Shown here piece by piece: positions 25,570 to 34,845 of a DNA stretch of 64,000 nucleotides. The notes beneath the pieces were generated by a model, which was not told where the DNA came from, made no database searches, and was given only the letters and a program-made list of their open reading frames with translations. A program made the position numbers and the translations under genes. Each line of letters begins with the position of its first letter. The stretch's first letter is position 1. The stretch covers positions 1 through 64,000 of the forward strand of contig CAYNKL010000001.1 in NCBI GenBank assembly GCA_964397775.1, written 5' to 3'. Source of the DNA: Allosediminivita sp964397775 (GTDB lineage: Bacteria > Pseudomonadota > Alphaproteobacteria > Rhodobacterales > Rhodobacteraceae).

Positions 25570-26498
25570 TGGGAGGTTGTCTCGTAGACCTTGGCAAGGC
25601 CGCTGTCGATTTCGGCCAGTGCATCGGTGAGCTCTTCACCGCTAACCGCCGCCGGGGGCATGCCAAGCTTGTCGTTCAGCAAGGAGGTGAAGGCTTCGGA
25701 TCCCGCAGCGGTCAGGCTGGCTTCGACGAGCTGGGACAGAATGTCCTCGGGAAGACCGGCAGGCGCCCAGATTGTTGCGCCGGCGGGCATCGCCACGCCG
25801 AATTTCTCCTGGATCGTCGGCACGTCGGGTGAGCGTTGCAGCGGCGCGTCGATCATCCCCAGCACCACGTTCATCTGGTCGAGGTAGCGGTTATGCACAC
25901 CACCCGACCAGGCGAAGTCGATCTTGCCCCCGAGAAGGAAGGGCACCATCTCGCCGCCGCCCTTGGTCGGGACCGCGACCCAATCGAGCCCTTCCTGCTT
26001 GCCGATATAGTTGACGAAGGCGCGCGAGATCGCGTTCTGGTCCGCGTAGCTGAGCTTGCCTTCCTGAGAGGCGGCGAGCAGGTCCTCGTAGGTTTCGATG
26101 CCCGAGTCCTTGGAGGTGACGATGGCCATCTGCAACATGGCGACGCGGGCGATCGGCGTGAAACTGTCGAGTGAATAGTCGACATCTTCCGCGATCGGAG
26201 GCCAGAGCACGGTGGAGTCGGGCGCGAAGAGAAGGGTGTAGCCATCGGCTCCGGCTTTCGAGGCCGCGGTCGTGCCGATCTTTCCGCCGGCACCGGGCTG
26301 GGTCTTGACCAGAACCTTGCCTCCAAGCGCCGAGCCGAGCTCATCGGCAAAGACGCGCCCCATGGTTTCCACCGACCCGCCTGCCTGGTAGGGCACGATT
26401 AGGGTGATCGGCTTGCTGGGATAATCGGCGGCAAAAGCCATCCCTGGGACTGCGAGTGCGGCGACCATGCAGGCCACCTTCACGATCTTCGAAAGCAT
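25566..26498 (-). CDS. Tripartite tricarboxylate transporter, substrate-binding protein (TctC family)
   Basis: A 310-residue periplasmic binding protein. The signal peptide ends AFAA near residue 23, followed by DYPSKPITLIVPYQAGGSVE, the TctC/Bug hallmark. The ATG at 26498 has AGGAG five to six bases upstream; the longer frame adds no signal. It heads the tctC-tctB-tctA-gntR operon and is divergent from the DUF3604 gene, so the imported solute may be a product or substrate of that enzyme. Confidence 0.9.
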   Translation of the reverse strand: MLSKIVKVACMVAALAVPGMAFAADYPSKPITLIVPYQAGGSVETMGRVFADELGSALGGKVLVKTQPGAGGKIGTTAASKAGADGYTLLFAPDSTVLWPPIAEDVDYSLDSFTPIARVAMLQMAIVTSKDSGIETYEDLLAASQEGKLSYADQNAISRAFVNYIGKQEGLDWVAVPTKGGGEMVPFLLGGKIDFAWSGGVHNRYLDQMNVVLGMIDAPLQRSPDVPTIQEKFGVAMPAGATIWAPAGLPEDILSQLVEASLTAAGSEAFTSLLNDKLGMPPAAVSGEELTDALAEIDSGLAKVYETTSQ

Positions 26499-26522
26499 GG
26501 GAACTCCTGTTGGTATCGGTTT

Positions 26523-26724
26523 ACTATGTAGTTTAGTCGCCTCCAGACGGCGGCTTCGGCAAGCTTTACTCAATCGAGCCCCGCGGAATCGAGGGTAAAA
26601 TCTGCCGACCCCGGCGGGTGCGCCCAGATTTTCATCAATACACTAGAGTTTTTGAGCCAATCTCTGACGATACGCGCGGAATCTGGGCAAAATTCAAATT
26701 TCCACTTCCAGTAACTACAGAGTT
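26523..26724. promoter_or_regulatory. AT-rich control region with three ACT..AGT inverted repeats
   Basis: The 263-nt divergent gap between tctC and the DUF3604 gene is clearly AT-richer than its neighbours. It holds ACTATGTAGT at 26523-26532, ACTAGAGT at 26642-26649 and AACTACAGAGTT at 26713-26724, all built from ACT and AGT half-sites. These are candidate operators for the GntR regulator, one near tctC and two on the DUF3604 side. Function is inference. Confidence 0.4.
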
Positions 26725-26761
26725 TTGGGAACCGTCCGTCTGACTGGTTCTAGGAGTTCCC

Positions 26762-29059
26762 ATGACGATCAAACGCGATGTCGACCCCGAAATGATTGGC
26801 GAAAGCCGCCTGCGGACCATCCCCGGCACGGACCGGGACCTCTTTGGCACGGCCATCCTGGAGGGGCCGGACCACGTCGAGGTGCGCAGCTATCAGACCT
26901 TCAGGATCACCTACACGACGGGCAAGCTGGGGCTCGACGATACCGGGGCCGTCCGTGTTGCGCTGCGCCTGATTTCGGATGCCGGGGCTCTGCAGACCAC
27001 CGACCCGAGCGCGCCGAACTACGTCTCCGCGCGCTCCTCGGGCGACGGCCAGCTGATGCTGAAATACGATCGCAACGGCGGGCAGCGCCCCTGGAACGAG
27101 ACGCTGACGATCTACCAGCGCGGCGGATACCTGCGCCCGGGCGAGACCATCGAAATCACCCTGGGCGACACATCGCAGGGCTCGCCGGGCCTTCTGATGT
27201 CCACCTTCTTCGAAGGCGCGCGGGTGTTCCGCGTGATGGCCGACGTGCAGGCCACCGGGAATTTCATTCCTCTGCCGGACACCCGCCTCGAATTCACCGT
27301 GGGCGCAGGGCCGCTGCATCGTCACCTCGCGGTCCTGCCGACGCGCCGCCGCCCGGGCGAGAGCTTCTGCCTCGGCCTCAAGGCCGAAGACCTCTGGGGC
27401 AATCCGACCGATCAGGGACCGACACGCTTCACCGTCGAAAGCTCGCTGCCGGTGAGCGGCCTGCCCGAAGTGATCGAGTTCGCGCCGGAAAGCGGTGCGA
27501 TGCGGATCGAACCGCTCAGCGTCGCCGAGGAGGGGCTCTTGACGCTGCGGCTCACCTCCGAGGACGGCCGTGTGGTCGAGGCCGGGCCGATGCAGATCCG
27601 CGAAGGTCATGTCCACTACTGGGGCGATCTGCACGGGCAGACCGGCGAGACGGTGGGCACCAATTCCATCGAGCATTACTTCGACTTCGCGCGCAACAAG
27701 TCCTTCCTCGACGTGACCTCGCATCAGGCGAACGACTTCCAGATCAAGCCCGCCTTCTGGGATAAGCTGAACCGTCTGACCGCAGAACTGAACGAACCCG
27801 GCGTCTTCACCGTGCTTCCCGGCTACGAATGGTCTGGCAACACGGCGGTCGGCGGCGACCACAACGTGTTTTTCCGCGAGGAAGGCGCGCAGATCTATCG
27901 TTGCTCGCACGCTCTGGTCGAGGAACACGACGACCTCGACGCGGATGCGCATACGCTGACCGATCTTTACGGCAAGCTGCACGCCGAACCCATCGATGCG
28001 GTGATGTATGCCCACGTCGGCGGGCGCTACGCCAACATCCACTTCGATCACGACCCCAAGCTTGAGGCTGCGGTCGAGGTTCATTCGGCCTGGGGCAGCT
28101 TCGAATGGGTGCTGACCGACGGCTTCCCGACGCGCCGCCGTGTCGGTGTCGTGGCGAACTCGGACGGTCACAAGGGTCGGCCCGGGGCGTCCTATCCCGG
28201 CGCGTCCTTCTTCGGGGCCTATGGCGGGCTGACCTGCTTCCTGATGGAAGAGAATACCCGCGACGCGGTGTTCGAGGCGATCCGCCGGCGCCACACCTAC
28301 GGCACCTCGGGGCCGCGCCTTGCCATCGACATCTCGGCCGAGCTTCCCGAAGGCGGCACGCTTTATCATCGAAACCCCCTGTCCGAGCCCGATTGCGCGA
28401 CCGAAGAGGTGCCCAGCTGCACCATGGGCGACATCGTGCGCAGCAACGGCGCCAGCGCCCGCATCTCGGTCGCGGTCGACGCGCCGGTCGGCATCGAGAG
28501 CATCGAACTGCGGAGTGGCGGTGAAACCGTGACCCTCTGGCGCAGCTACCGCGAAAGCGATCTTGGCAGCCGGCTGAGGCTGATGTGGTCGGGGGCCGAG
28601 TACCGCGGGCGCGGGCGAAACACCCGCTGGCAGGGCCGTGCGCTTGTTGCCGGGGGGCGGATCGCGCAGTTCGCACCGGTCAACCGCCTGAACCCCGAGC
28701 AGACGCTGGAACAGGTCGGCTCGAATGGCGCGGTCTTCGACACGATCACCACCGGCAACCGGATGGGCTGCGACATGTGGCTTGACGGCGCCGCACCCGA
28801 ACTGAGCCTCACCACCAACCGCGGCGACCTCACGCTGCGCCCGGCGGACCTCGGGATCGAGCCGGTGGTCATGGACGCCGGCGGCCTCGCTCGGAAGCTG
28901 GTCGCCCAGCGACTGCCGGACGCACCGCTGACCCGGAACGCCAGCTTCGAGGCTGAGGTCGAGATCGCCGAAACCGGCGACACGCCCGTCTGGATCTGCG
29001 TGAACCTCGAGGACGGCAACCAGGCGTGGACCTCACCGATCTACCTGCACCGGGACTGA
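26762..29059 (+). CDS. DUF3604 family protein (PHP-like metal hydrolase)
   Basis: A 765-residue protein without a signal peptide. The N-terminal 270 residues are beta-rich and give no clear domain. The central part carries the DUF3604 metal-site motifs of the PHP superfamily: HYWGDLHGQTGE, YEWSGNTAVGGDHNVFF, YAHVGGRYANI and VVANSDGHKGRPG. The ligand His/Asp residues are all present. The reaction is unknown. Divergence from a GntR-controlled TTT transporter suggests it processes an imported organic acid or ester. ATG 26762 is preceded by TAGGAGTT. Confidence 0.87.
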   Translation: MTIKRDVDPEMIGESRLRTIPGTDRDLFGTAILEGPDHVEVRSYQTFRITYTTGKLGLDDTGAVRVALRLISDAGALQTTDPSAPNYVSARSSGDGQLMLKYDRNGGQRPWNETLTIYQRGGYLRPGETIEITLGDTSQGSPGLLMSTFFEGARVFRVMADVQATGNFIPLPDTRLEFTVGAGPLHRHLAVLPTRRRPGESFCLGLKAEDLWGNPTDQGPTRFTVESSLPVSGLPEVIEFAPESGAMRIEPLSVAEEGLLTLRLTSEDGRVVEAGPMQIREGHVHYWGDLHGQTGETVGTNSIEHYFDFARNKSFLDVTSHQANDFQIKPAFWDKLNRLTAELNEPGVFTVLPGYEWSGNTAVGGDHNVFFREEGAQIYRCSHALVEEHDDLDADAHTLTDLYGKLHAEPIDAVMYAHVGGRYANIHFDHDPKLEAAVEVHSAWGSFEWVLTDGFPTRRRVGVVANSDGHKGRPGASYPGASFFGAYGGLTCFLMEENTRDAVFEAIRRRHTYGTSGPRLAIDISAELPEGGTLYHRNPLSEPDCATEEVPSCTMGDIVRSNGASARISVAVDAPVGIESIELRSGGETVTLWRSYRESDLGSRLRLMWSGAEYRGRGRNTRWQGRALVAGGRIAQFAPVNRLNPEQTLEQVGSNGAVFDTITTGNRMGCDMWLDGAAPELSLTTNRGDLTLRPADLGIEPVVMDAGGLARKLVAQRLPDAPLTRNASFEAEVEIAETGDTPVWICVNLEDGNQAWTSPIYLHRD

Positions 29060-29078
29060 CCTCTCGCCAGCCCTGAAC

Positions 29079-29110
29079 GGGTCCCGCCGCTTTCGCCAGC
29101 GGCAGGACCC
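29079..29110 (+). terminator. Stem-loop after the DUF3604 gene
   Basis: GGGTCCCGCCGCT (29079-29091) pairs with AGCGGCAGGACCC (29098-29110) with one mismatch and a 6-nt loop. No T-run follows, so termination is possible but weak. Confidence 0.45.
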
Positions 29111-29148
29111 CGGATCCCTGCTGCCCTCTGCCAAGTCGTGATGCTGCA

Positions 29149-30891
29149 ATGAAAACTCGCCACAGGTCCTACCCGGCGCGGGCTCTCAGATATGCCCGGG
29201 CGCGCTTTCGCAGGGACGATTTCTGGCTCGCGGGGATCGCGGCGCTGCTGGGCATCGTCTGCGGGGTCAGCGTTGCGGCCTTCGACTGGCTGGTGAAGCA
29301 CATCCAGCTCCTCGCCTTCGGGCTCGGCACCGGTGAGATCAGCGGCGCCGATGCCATCCCGCTCGACCGGCTCTGGGTGCCGCTGGCGGGCGGCATCGCG
29401 GTCGGTGCCACGATCTGGATCGCCAAGCGTCTGGGGCGCCGGCTGGAAAAGGTCGATCCGATCGAGGCCAACGCCCTGACGGGCGGACGCATTCCCCTTC
29501 CGGGTGCGCTGTGGATCATGGTCCAGACCCTGCTCTCGCATGGCATGGGCGCTTCTGTGGGGATGGAGGGGGCACATACGCAGCTCTGTTCAGCCCTGGG
29601 CTCGAAAGCCGGCTCCCTGGCCTCCGGACGGCGCAATGACATGCGCCTACTGGTCGCCTGCGGCGCGGGCGCCTCGATTGCAGCGCTGTTCCAGTCCCCC
29701 ATCGCGGGGGCCTTCTATGCCTTTGAACTGGTCATCGCCGCGTATTCGATCGGAAACCTCGCGCCGGTGGTGATCGCCTCGCTGGCCGCGGCAGGCACGC
29801 GCATGGTGCTCTACCCGTCCGCCCTGCACTTCGAGGTGCCGGCGTTGTCCCTCGGGCCCTCGGCGGTTGTCATGATCCTGATGATCACCTTTGCGACCGT
29901 GGCCATGGCCATCGCCGTCATGCGCTGCTGTACACGCGTGGAGATCCTGCTCCGGGCGATCATGCCTGCCTGGCTGGCGCCCGTTCTTGGCGGGGCCGGG
30001 CTCGCTGTCCTCGCCCTGGCGAGCCCCGCGGCGCTATCCTCGGGGCGCTCGGCCTTGCAGGATCTCTTCGCTCAGGATGCGTTCTGGTGGGTGCTTGCCG
30101 GCGTGCTTGTGCTGAAAGCCCTGGCCGTCATCCTTTCGATCGGCACCGGGTTCAGGGGCGGTCTGTCCTTCGCCTCGCTGTTCCTCGGCATGCTCTGCGG
30201 CAAGCTGATCGCCACGCTGATGGCATTGCTGGGCTGGCAGCCCCTGCCAACGGAAATCTGTGAGCTGGTGGGCATGACGGTTTCGGCAACGGCCATCATC
30301 GGCGCCCCGCTGGCAATGGCCTTCCTCGTGGCCTTCGCGACCGGCGATATCGCAATGGTGGTGCCGCTGGTCTGTGTGGCGGCCCTGACCACCGTGCTGG
30401 TCCGGCGCCTGTTCGGCTTTTCCTTCGCGACCTGGCGCTTCCATCTTCGCGGCGATCCGATCCGCTCGGCCGCCGATGTCGGCTGGCTGCAGGAGCTCAA
30501 GGTCGGCGAGATGATGCGGAGGGATGCGACACCGGTGCTCTACGACACCGACCTCGCCCAGTTCCGAAAGCGGTATCCGCCAGGATCCCGGCACCGGGTC
30601 GTGGTGACCGATCGCGACGGCACCTACCTGGGCATCCTGTCGGTGCCGGAGCTCCACAATCCTGCGTCGGATGACAAGGACATGGCCGATCTGCTGCGGC
30701 TTTCGGGGAGCTATCTGACACCAGAGATGACCGCACCCGAGGCCCTGAAACACTTCGCGCGGAGCGGAAGCGACGCCCTCGCGGTCGTGGACCGGGACAC
30801 CCACAAGGCGCTCGGCGTGCTCATGGAGCCTTATGTCCTGCGGCGCAGTGCCGAACTGGCCGAGCGACGGATGCATGCACTTGTCAACTGA
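29149..30891 (+). CDS. CLC-type chloride channel/transporter with C-terminal CBS-like region
   Basis: A 580-residue membrane protein with ten or more helices followed by a cytosolic CBS-pair-like tail from about residue 450. The CLC signatures are present but altered: the GSGIP loop reads GGRIP at 112-116, the GREGP loop reads GMEGA with the gating Glu140 kept, and the GxFxP loop reads GFRGGLSFASLFLG. It may therefore carry another anion or work as an exchanger. It stands alone and the ribosome site is weak. Confidence 0.85.
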   Translation: MKTRHRSYPARALRYARARFRRDDFWLAGIAALLGIVCGVSVAAFDWLVKHIQLLAFGLGTGEISGADAIPLDRLWVPLAGGIAVGATIWIAKRLGRRLEKVDPIEANALTGGRIPLPGALWIMVQTLLSHGMGASVGMEGAHTQLCSALGSKAGSLASGRRNDMRLLVACGAGASIAALFQSPIAGAFYAFELVIAAYSIGNLAPVVIASLAAAGTRMVLYPSALHFEVPALSLGPSAVVMILMITFATVAMAIAVMRCCTRVEILLRAIMPAWLAPVLGGAGLAVLALASPAALSSGRSALQDLFAQDAFWWVLAGVLVLKALAVILSIGTGFRGGLSFASLFLGMLCGKLIATLMALLGWQPLPTEICELVGMTVSATAIIGAPLAMAFLVAFATGDIAMVVPLVCVAALTTVLVRRLFGFSFATWRFHLRGDPIRSAADVGWLQELKVGEMMRRDATPVLYDTDLAQFRKRYPPGSRHRVVVTDRDGTYLGILSVPELHNPASDDKDMADLLRLSGSYLTPEMTAPEALKHFARSGSDALAVVDRDTHKALGVLMEPYVLRRSAELAERRMHALVN

Positions 30892-31070
30892 GTAACAGAA
30901 GGGGCTGTTCTGTCCCACTGCGCCGCCGTCCAACCTTGGAACGCCGGAAGCCAGGGCTTTCGGCCTCATGCTCCGCTCGGCAATCCTTGACCGCCACGCA
31001 CCCCTTTTCGGCTCCTACCGTCTCTCGCTTCTCGCCCTGAGCGGACCTCCGTCACGACAAGGATGCTGCG

Positions 31071-31102
31071 ATCCCGGCTCGATCCGGAGCCGGGATTTCT
31101 TT
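31071..31102 (+). terminator. Rho-independent terminator between convergent CLC and tctA genes
   Basis: A perfect 10-bp stem, ATCCCGGCTC at 31071-31080 and GAGCCGGGAT at 31087-31096, with a 6-nt loop, continuing into TTTCTTT. It ends plus-strand transcripts before the minus-strand tctA gene. Nothing else is visible in 30892-31070. Confidence 0.8.
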
Positions 31103-31114
31103 GGTCACATCAGG

Positions 31115-32605
31115 TCAGGCGCTGCGTCGACGCCGCGAAATTGCAGCTACGATCGGGAAAAGTACCAGCCCGAGGGTCGCAAGCGCGATGACCGCCGAGA
31201 TCGGCCGCGTCACCAGTTCGGTGACATCGCCGCGGCTGATCAGGAGCGCCCGGCGCACGTTCTGTTCCGCCATGGGCCCGAGGATCAGGCCAAGGACGAT
31301 GGGCGCCAGCGGGATGTTCGTCTTCTCGAAGACGTAGCCCGCCAGACCGGCCACGAACATGATCCAGAGGTCGATGACCCGGCCGTTGATGACGTAGACG
31401 CCGACCGCCATCAGCACGAGGATGGTCGGAACGAGCATCACGCCAGGCAGCCTCTGGACCTGGGCAAAGATCTTGGTAGCCGCCGCGCCGCCGACGGCGA
31501 GGATCAGCAGCGACGTCAGCAGCATCTGCACCATGAAGCCGCCGACGAGGCCGGGGTTCTGGTGGAAAAGCTGCGGGCCGGGTTGCAACCCGTGGATCAG
31601 CAGCGCGCCCAGCACCAGCGCGGCGATGACGTTGCCCGGAATGCCAAGCGTCAGCGCCGGGATCATCGAGGCCGCGTTGTCGGAGTTGTTGCCGCATTCC
31701 GCCGCCGCCACGCCGACCGGGTTGCCCTTGCCAAAGCTGTCAGGGTCGTCACTGGCGCTCTTGGCGGCGTTGTAGCTGAGGAAGGCCGCGATGTTTCCGC
31801 CCGCACCGGGCAGGATGCCCACGCCGATGCCGATCAGGGAGGACCGGATCCAGGTCGGCACGAGGCTGCGCACCTCGGACCACGGCACCTTGGCCGGTTC
31901 CAGCTTGAGCTGCGCCGCCGAGAGCCCCTTGAGGTCGGCCGCCTCGGCCAGTGCGATGACCGGCGGCAGGGCATAGAGCCCGACAAGGATCACGATGAGG
32001 TCGAGACCGCTCAGCAGCCAGACCTCGCCGAAGGTGAACCGCGCCGTGCCCGACAGCTGATCGAGCCCGACCGTGCCGAGCAGCAGGCCCAGTGTCGCCG
32101 CCATCAGCCCCTTGGCCGCGTCCGTGCCCACGAGCACGCCGATGGAGGCCATGCCGAACATGGCGATCCAGAAATACTCCGCCGGCCCGAAAGCCAGCGT
32201 CGCCCGGGCCAGGATCGGGCCGATTGTCATCAGGGCGATGGCCGAGGCCGTGCCGCCGAGGGCCGAGGACCAGCAGGCGATCTTGAGCGCGCGCGCGGCC
32301 TCGCCCCGCTGCGCCATCGGGTAGCCATCGAAGGTGGTCGCGATGGCCGCGGGCGTGCCCGGAATGCGCAGCAGGATCGCCGGGATGGCGCCGCCATACA
32401 TCGACCCGTTGTAGATCCCCGCGACCATGCCGAGCGCGACTAGCGGTTCCATCGAATAGGTCAGCGGCAGCAGCAGGGCGATGGCCATGACCGGGTTGAG
32501 GCCCGGCAGGGCTCCGATGAAGACGCCGAGGATCGAGGCGCCGATCATCGCCGCTATCGGCCCGAGCGCGAAGACGCCCGAAAGAACTTGGGTCACGATA
32601 TCCAT
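31115..32605 (-). CDS. Second TTT transporter, large permease (TctA family)
   Basis: A 496-residue multi-helix permease. Motifs: GALPGLNPVMAIALLLPLTY, GSMYGGAIPAILLRIPGTPAA, DGYPMAQRGEAARAL and GILPGAGGNIAAFLSYNAAK. It resembles but clearly differs from the TctA at 23.6-25.1 kb, so the two operons are paralogues with separate substrates. Last gene of the tctC-tctB-tctA set. Confidence 0.92.
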   Translation of the reverse strand: MDIVTQVLSGVFALGPIAAMIGASILGVFIGALPGLNPVMAIALLLPLTYSMEPLVALGMVAGIYNGSMYGGAIPAILLRIPGTPAAIATTFDGYPMAQRGEAARALKIACWSSALGGTASAIALMTIGPILARATLAFGPAEYFWIAMFGMASIGVLVGTDAAKGLMAATLGLLLGTVGLDQLSGTARFTFGEVWLLSGLDLIVILVGLYALPPVIALAEAADLKGLSAAQLKLEPAKVPWSEVRSLVPTWIRSSLIGIGVGILPGAGGNIAAFLSYNAAKSASDDPDSFGKGNPVGVAAAECGNNSDNAASMIPALTLGIPGNVIAALVLGALLIHGLQPGPQLFHQNPGLVGGFMVQMLLTSLLILAVGGAAATKIFAQVQRLPGVMLVPTILVLMAVGVYVINGRVIDLWIMFVAGLAGYVFEKTNIPLAPIVLGLILGPMAEQNVRRALLISRGDVTELVTRPISAVIALATLGLVLFPIVAAISRRRRSA

Positions 32606-32618
32606 GGAATGGCCTCGA

Positions 32619-33053
32619 TCAGAAGGTTTGCCAGAACTCGGTCGGCAGCGGCTTTTCGAGAACGATCGAGAAGACCGTCCAGACGATGGCCACGAAGAGG
32701 GCCGCCGTTACAGCCAGGTAGACCGACTGCCGGAAGCCGAGCGCGACCGGCAGCGCCAGCACGACAAGCGCCGATGCGGTGTAGAAGCCGAGGAGCGGCA
32801 CGAGGGCGAGATAGCCCGCGCCCACGATCACGGTGACAGCCACGCGGCCGGTGTGTTCGGTCAGCGGGCGCGGGGTTGCCCGTCCCCGGAGGGCCGCCTT
32901 GGCCGCGACGATGACGCCGAAGGCCGCAAGGACGAGGCCGAGCACCATGGGATAGGTGCCCGACGCTCCGGAATAGGCAGTGGCCTTCGCCGCCGCGAAA
33001 AGACCGAGGGCGGCAAAGATGGCGCCGAGGACGATATCCTGCCGCCGTTCCAT
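32619..33053 (-). CDS. Second TTT transporter, small permease (TctB family)
   Basis: A 144-residue four-helix membrane protein (FAALGLFAAAKATAYSGASG, TYPMVLGLVLAAFGVIVA). Its ATG overlaps the tctC stop by one base (TGATG at 33051-33055), so it is coupled to it. Confidence 0.85.
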   Translation of the reverse strand: MERRQDIVLGAIFAALGLFAAAKATAYSGASGTYPMVLGLVLAAFGVIVAAKAALRGRATPRPLTEHTGRVAVTVIVGAGYLALVPLLGFYTASALVVLALPVALGFRQSVYLAVTAALFVAIVWTVFSIVLEKPLPTEFWQTF

Positions 33054-34003
33054 CAGCTGCCCAGACCCAGCTTCTCGGCGACCTTGGCGAGCGCGTCGTA
33101 TTCGTTGCGCAGGCGCTCTGCGAGCGCCTCTCCGGTCACCACGTTCGGCACCTCACCCTTAGTGGCGAGGAATTCGACGTAGGATGGATCGTTCACGGTC
33201 TTTTCGAGCGCCGCGGCCAGACGGTCAGCGATGGCCTGGTCGGTGCCTGCGGGGGCCAGCACCATGCGCCACAGGAGCGTTTCCTCGGACCCGAGGCCCA
33301 GCTCTTCGAGGCCCGCGGCCTGCGGCAGGGCCTCGACCGGGGCGGCCGAGGTCACGACCAGGCACTTGGCTTCACCGGATTCGGTGTAGGGCAGCACCGG
33401 CGAGATCGAGCCGCCGTAGATGTCGATATGGCCGCCGAGGAAGTTCTGCAGCGTCTCACCCGCGCCGCCGAAGGGGATGGCCACGGCCTCGATGTCCTTC
33501 GCCTGGAAGATGCGTTCGGCGGCCATCTGCATGGTGCCGCCGATGCCGTCGTTGCCGTAGGTGTACTTGCCCGGGTTGGCCGCGAGCTCGGCCAGGAATT
33601 CCTCACCGGTCTCGGCGGGGAAGTCCGGGGACACGCACATCGTGTAGGCGGTTTCCGAGGTCGAGGCGATGGGCGTGAAGCTGTCCACATCGTAGGCCAC
33701 GTTCTGCACCTGGGGCACCGTGGTGATCGGGCTGTTCCAGGTCGCCAGCAGCGAATAGCCGTTGGGCTTGTCCATCATGAACTGGGTGACGCCGACCGAG
33801 CCGCCGCCGCCTGCGACGTTGAGGATGGCGAGCGATGTGCCAAGCTCTTCCTCGAGCAGGGTGGCCAGCTTGCGGGCGCTGGTGTCGGTGCCGCCGCCGG
33901 AGGGGGCCGGGATCGTCACCTCGATGGCGCGGTCGGGGTATTCGGCAAGCGCTGCCACTGTGGAAAGCGCCAGCGCGCTTGCGCCGATAAGCAGGGTTTT
34001 CAT
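33053..34003 (-). CDS. Second TTT transporter, substrate-binding protein (TctC family)
   Basis: A 316-residue periplasmic protein. A signal peptide of about 20 residues (ending ALA) is followed by EYPDRAIEVTIPAPSGGGTD, a variant of the Bug-family start; later GGAGETLQNFLGGHIDIYGG forms part of the binding fold. It lies 27 nt downstream of the GntR gene, probably in one transcript with it. Confidence 0.9.
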   Translation of the reverse strand: MKTLLIGASALALSTVAALAEYPDRAIEVTIPAPSGGGTDTSARKLATLLEEELGTSLAILNVAGGGGSVGVTQFMMDKPNGYSLLATWNSPITTVPQVQNVAYDVDSFTPIASTSETAYTMCVSPDFPAETGEEFLAELAANPGKYTYGNDGIGGTMQMAAERIFQAKDIEAVAIPFGGAGETLQNFLGGHIDIYGGSISPVLPYTESGEAKCLVVTSAAPVEALPQAAGLEELGLGSEETLLWRMVLAPAGTDQAIADRLAAALEKTVNDPSYVEFLATKGEVPNVVTGEALAERLRNEYDALAKVAEKLGLGS

Positions 34004-34030
34004 GGTCTTCCTCCCTTTGGATACTGGATG

Positions 34031-34759
34031 TCAGCCGATGCGGCTGCGGTAGCGGAAACGGTCGGCCCGTCCCGAGGCGACCCGCCATTCGATGGCTTCG
34101 CCGGTCATGGCAAAGGCGGTGCGTTCGATCCGGGCGACGGGATCGCCCTCTGTCATGCCGAGGCGCAGGGCTATGGTCCGATCTGCGGTGCCAAAGCTGA
34201 CCTCGTCCTCGGCCCGCGCGACGAATACGCCGAAGCGTTCGAAATAGACCGGGTACAGAAGCGGCCCGATATCTTCTGCCGGGATCAACTCGAACCCCGG
34301 AAAGCGCGCCTGCGGAATATAGATCTCTTCGAAAAGGAGCGGCTGTTCGGACAGGCAGCGCAGGCGCTCGATGCGGATGACCTCTGTGGTGCCGAGCGTA
34401 TCGGCCAGGTGTTCGGTGGGCGTCACCAGAGCGCGCGAGATCAGTCGGCTGGTCGGGATGCTCTGTTCCGCGCCGTGTTCGCGCACCTGGAAGAACCGGA
34501 ACAGGGTCGCGTCGAAGGCCGGCTTGCGCAGGAAGGTGCCCGCGCCCTGCCGCCGTTCGAGAAGCCCCTCGTCCGAGAGCTGCTGCAGGGCCTTGCGCAC
34601 GGTCCCGACCGAAAGCGCATGTTCTGCGGCGAGACGATTGTCCGAGGGCAATGCCTCGTCCGGCTGCCATTCGCCGGCGGCGATGCGGCGCGCGATGTCG
34701 TCACGCAGCCGAAGATAGGCGGGAAGCCTGTCGTCACTGACCGTCGATGCATGTGCCAT
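34031..34759 (-). CDS. GntR-family regulator of the second TTT operon
   Basis: A 242-residue HutC-type repressor: winged HTH (LRDDIARRIAAGEWQPDEAL, LAAEHALSVGTVRKALQQLS, RRQGAGTFL) then a UTRA effector domain (RCLSEQPLLFEEIYIPQARF). ATG 34759 is chosen because GGAGGAG lies six bases upstream; an ATG 48 nt further up has no such site and adds a low-complexity tail. It is divergent from the amidohydrolase gene. Confidence 0.88.
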   Translation of the reverse strand: MAHASTVSDDRLPAYLRLRDDIARRIAAGEWQPDEALPSDNRLAAEHALSVGTVRKALQQLSDEGLLERRQGAGTFLRKPAFDATLFRFFQVREHGAEQSIPTSRLISRALVTPTEHLADTLGTTEVIRIERLRCLSEQPLLFEEIYIPQARFPGFELIPAEDIGPLLYPVYFERFGVFVARAEDEVSFGTADRTIALRLGMTEGDPVARIERTAFAMTGEAIEWRVASGRADRFRYRSRIG

Positions 34760-34789
34760 GTCGTCTCCTCCGGCTTCGTTTGTAGTCGT

Positions 34790-34823
34790 GTTGACCGCTT
34801 CAGTCAACTAGTTCTATATAGAA
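34790..34823. promoter_or_regulatory. Candidate GntR operators in the divergent gap
   Basis: Two inverted repeats lie between the GntR and amidohydrolase genes: GTTGAC (34790-34795) with GTCAAC (34803-34808), and the perfect 12-bp palindrome TTCTATATAGAA (34812-34823). The second resembles the TATA-centred sites of HutC-type GntR proteins. It sits about 20 nt before the amidohydrolase start. Confidence 0.5.
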
Positions 34824-34845
34824 GTGCATAACTTGAGGTGCCGCC

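Noticed and set aside
23455..25587. 710-codon plus-strand frame opposite tctA/tctB
   Set aside because: Highly charged Asp/Glu/Arg/Gln composition typical of the antisense of membrane proteins; no family match.
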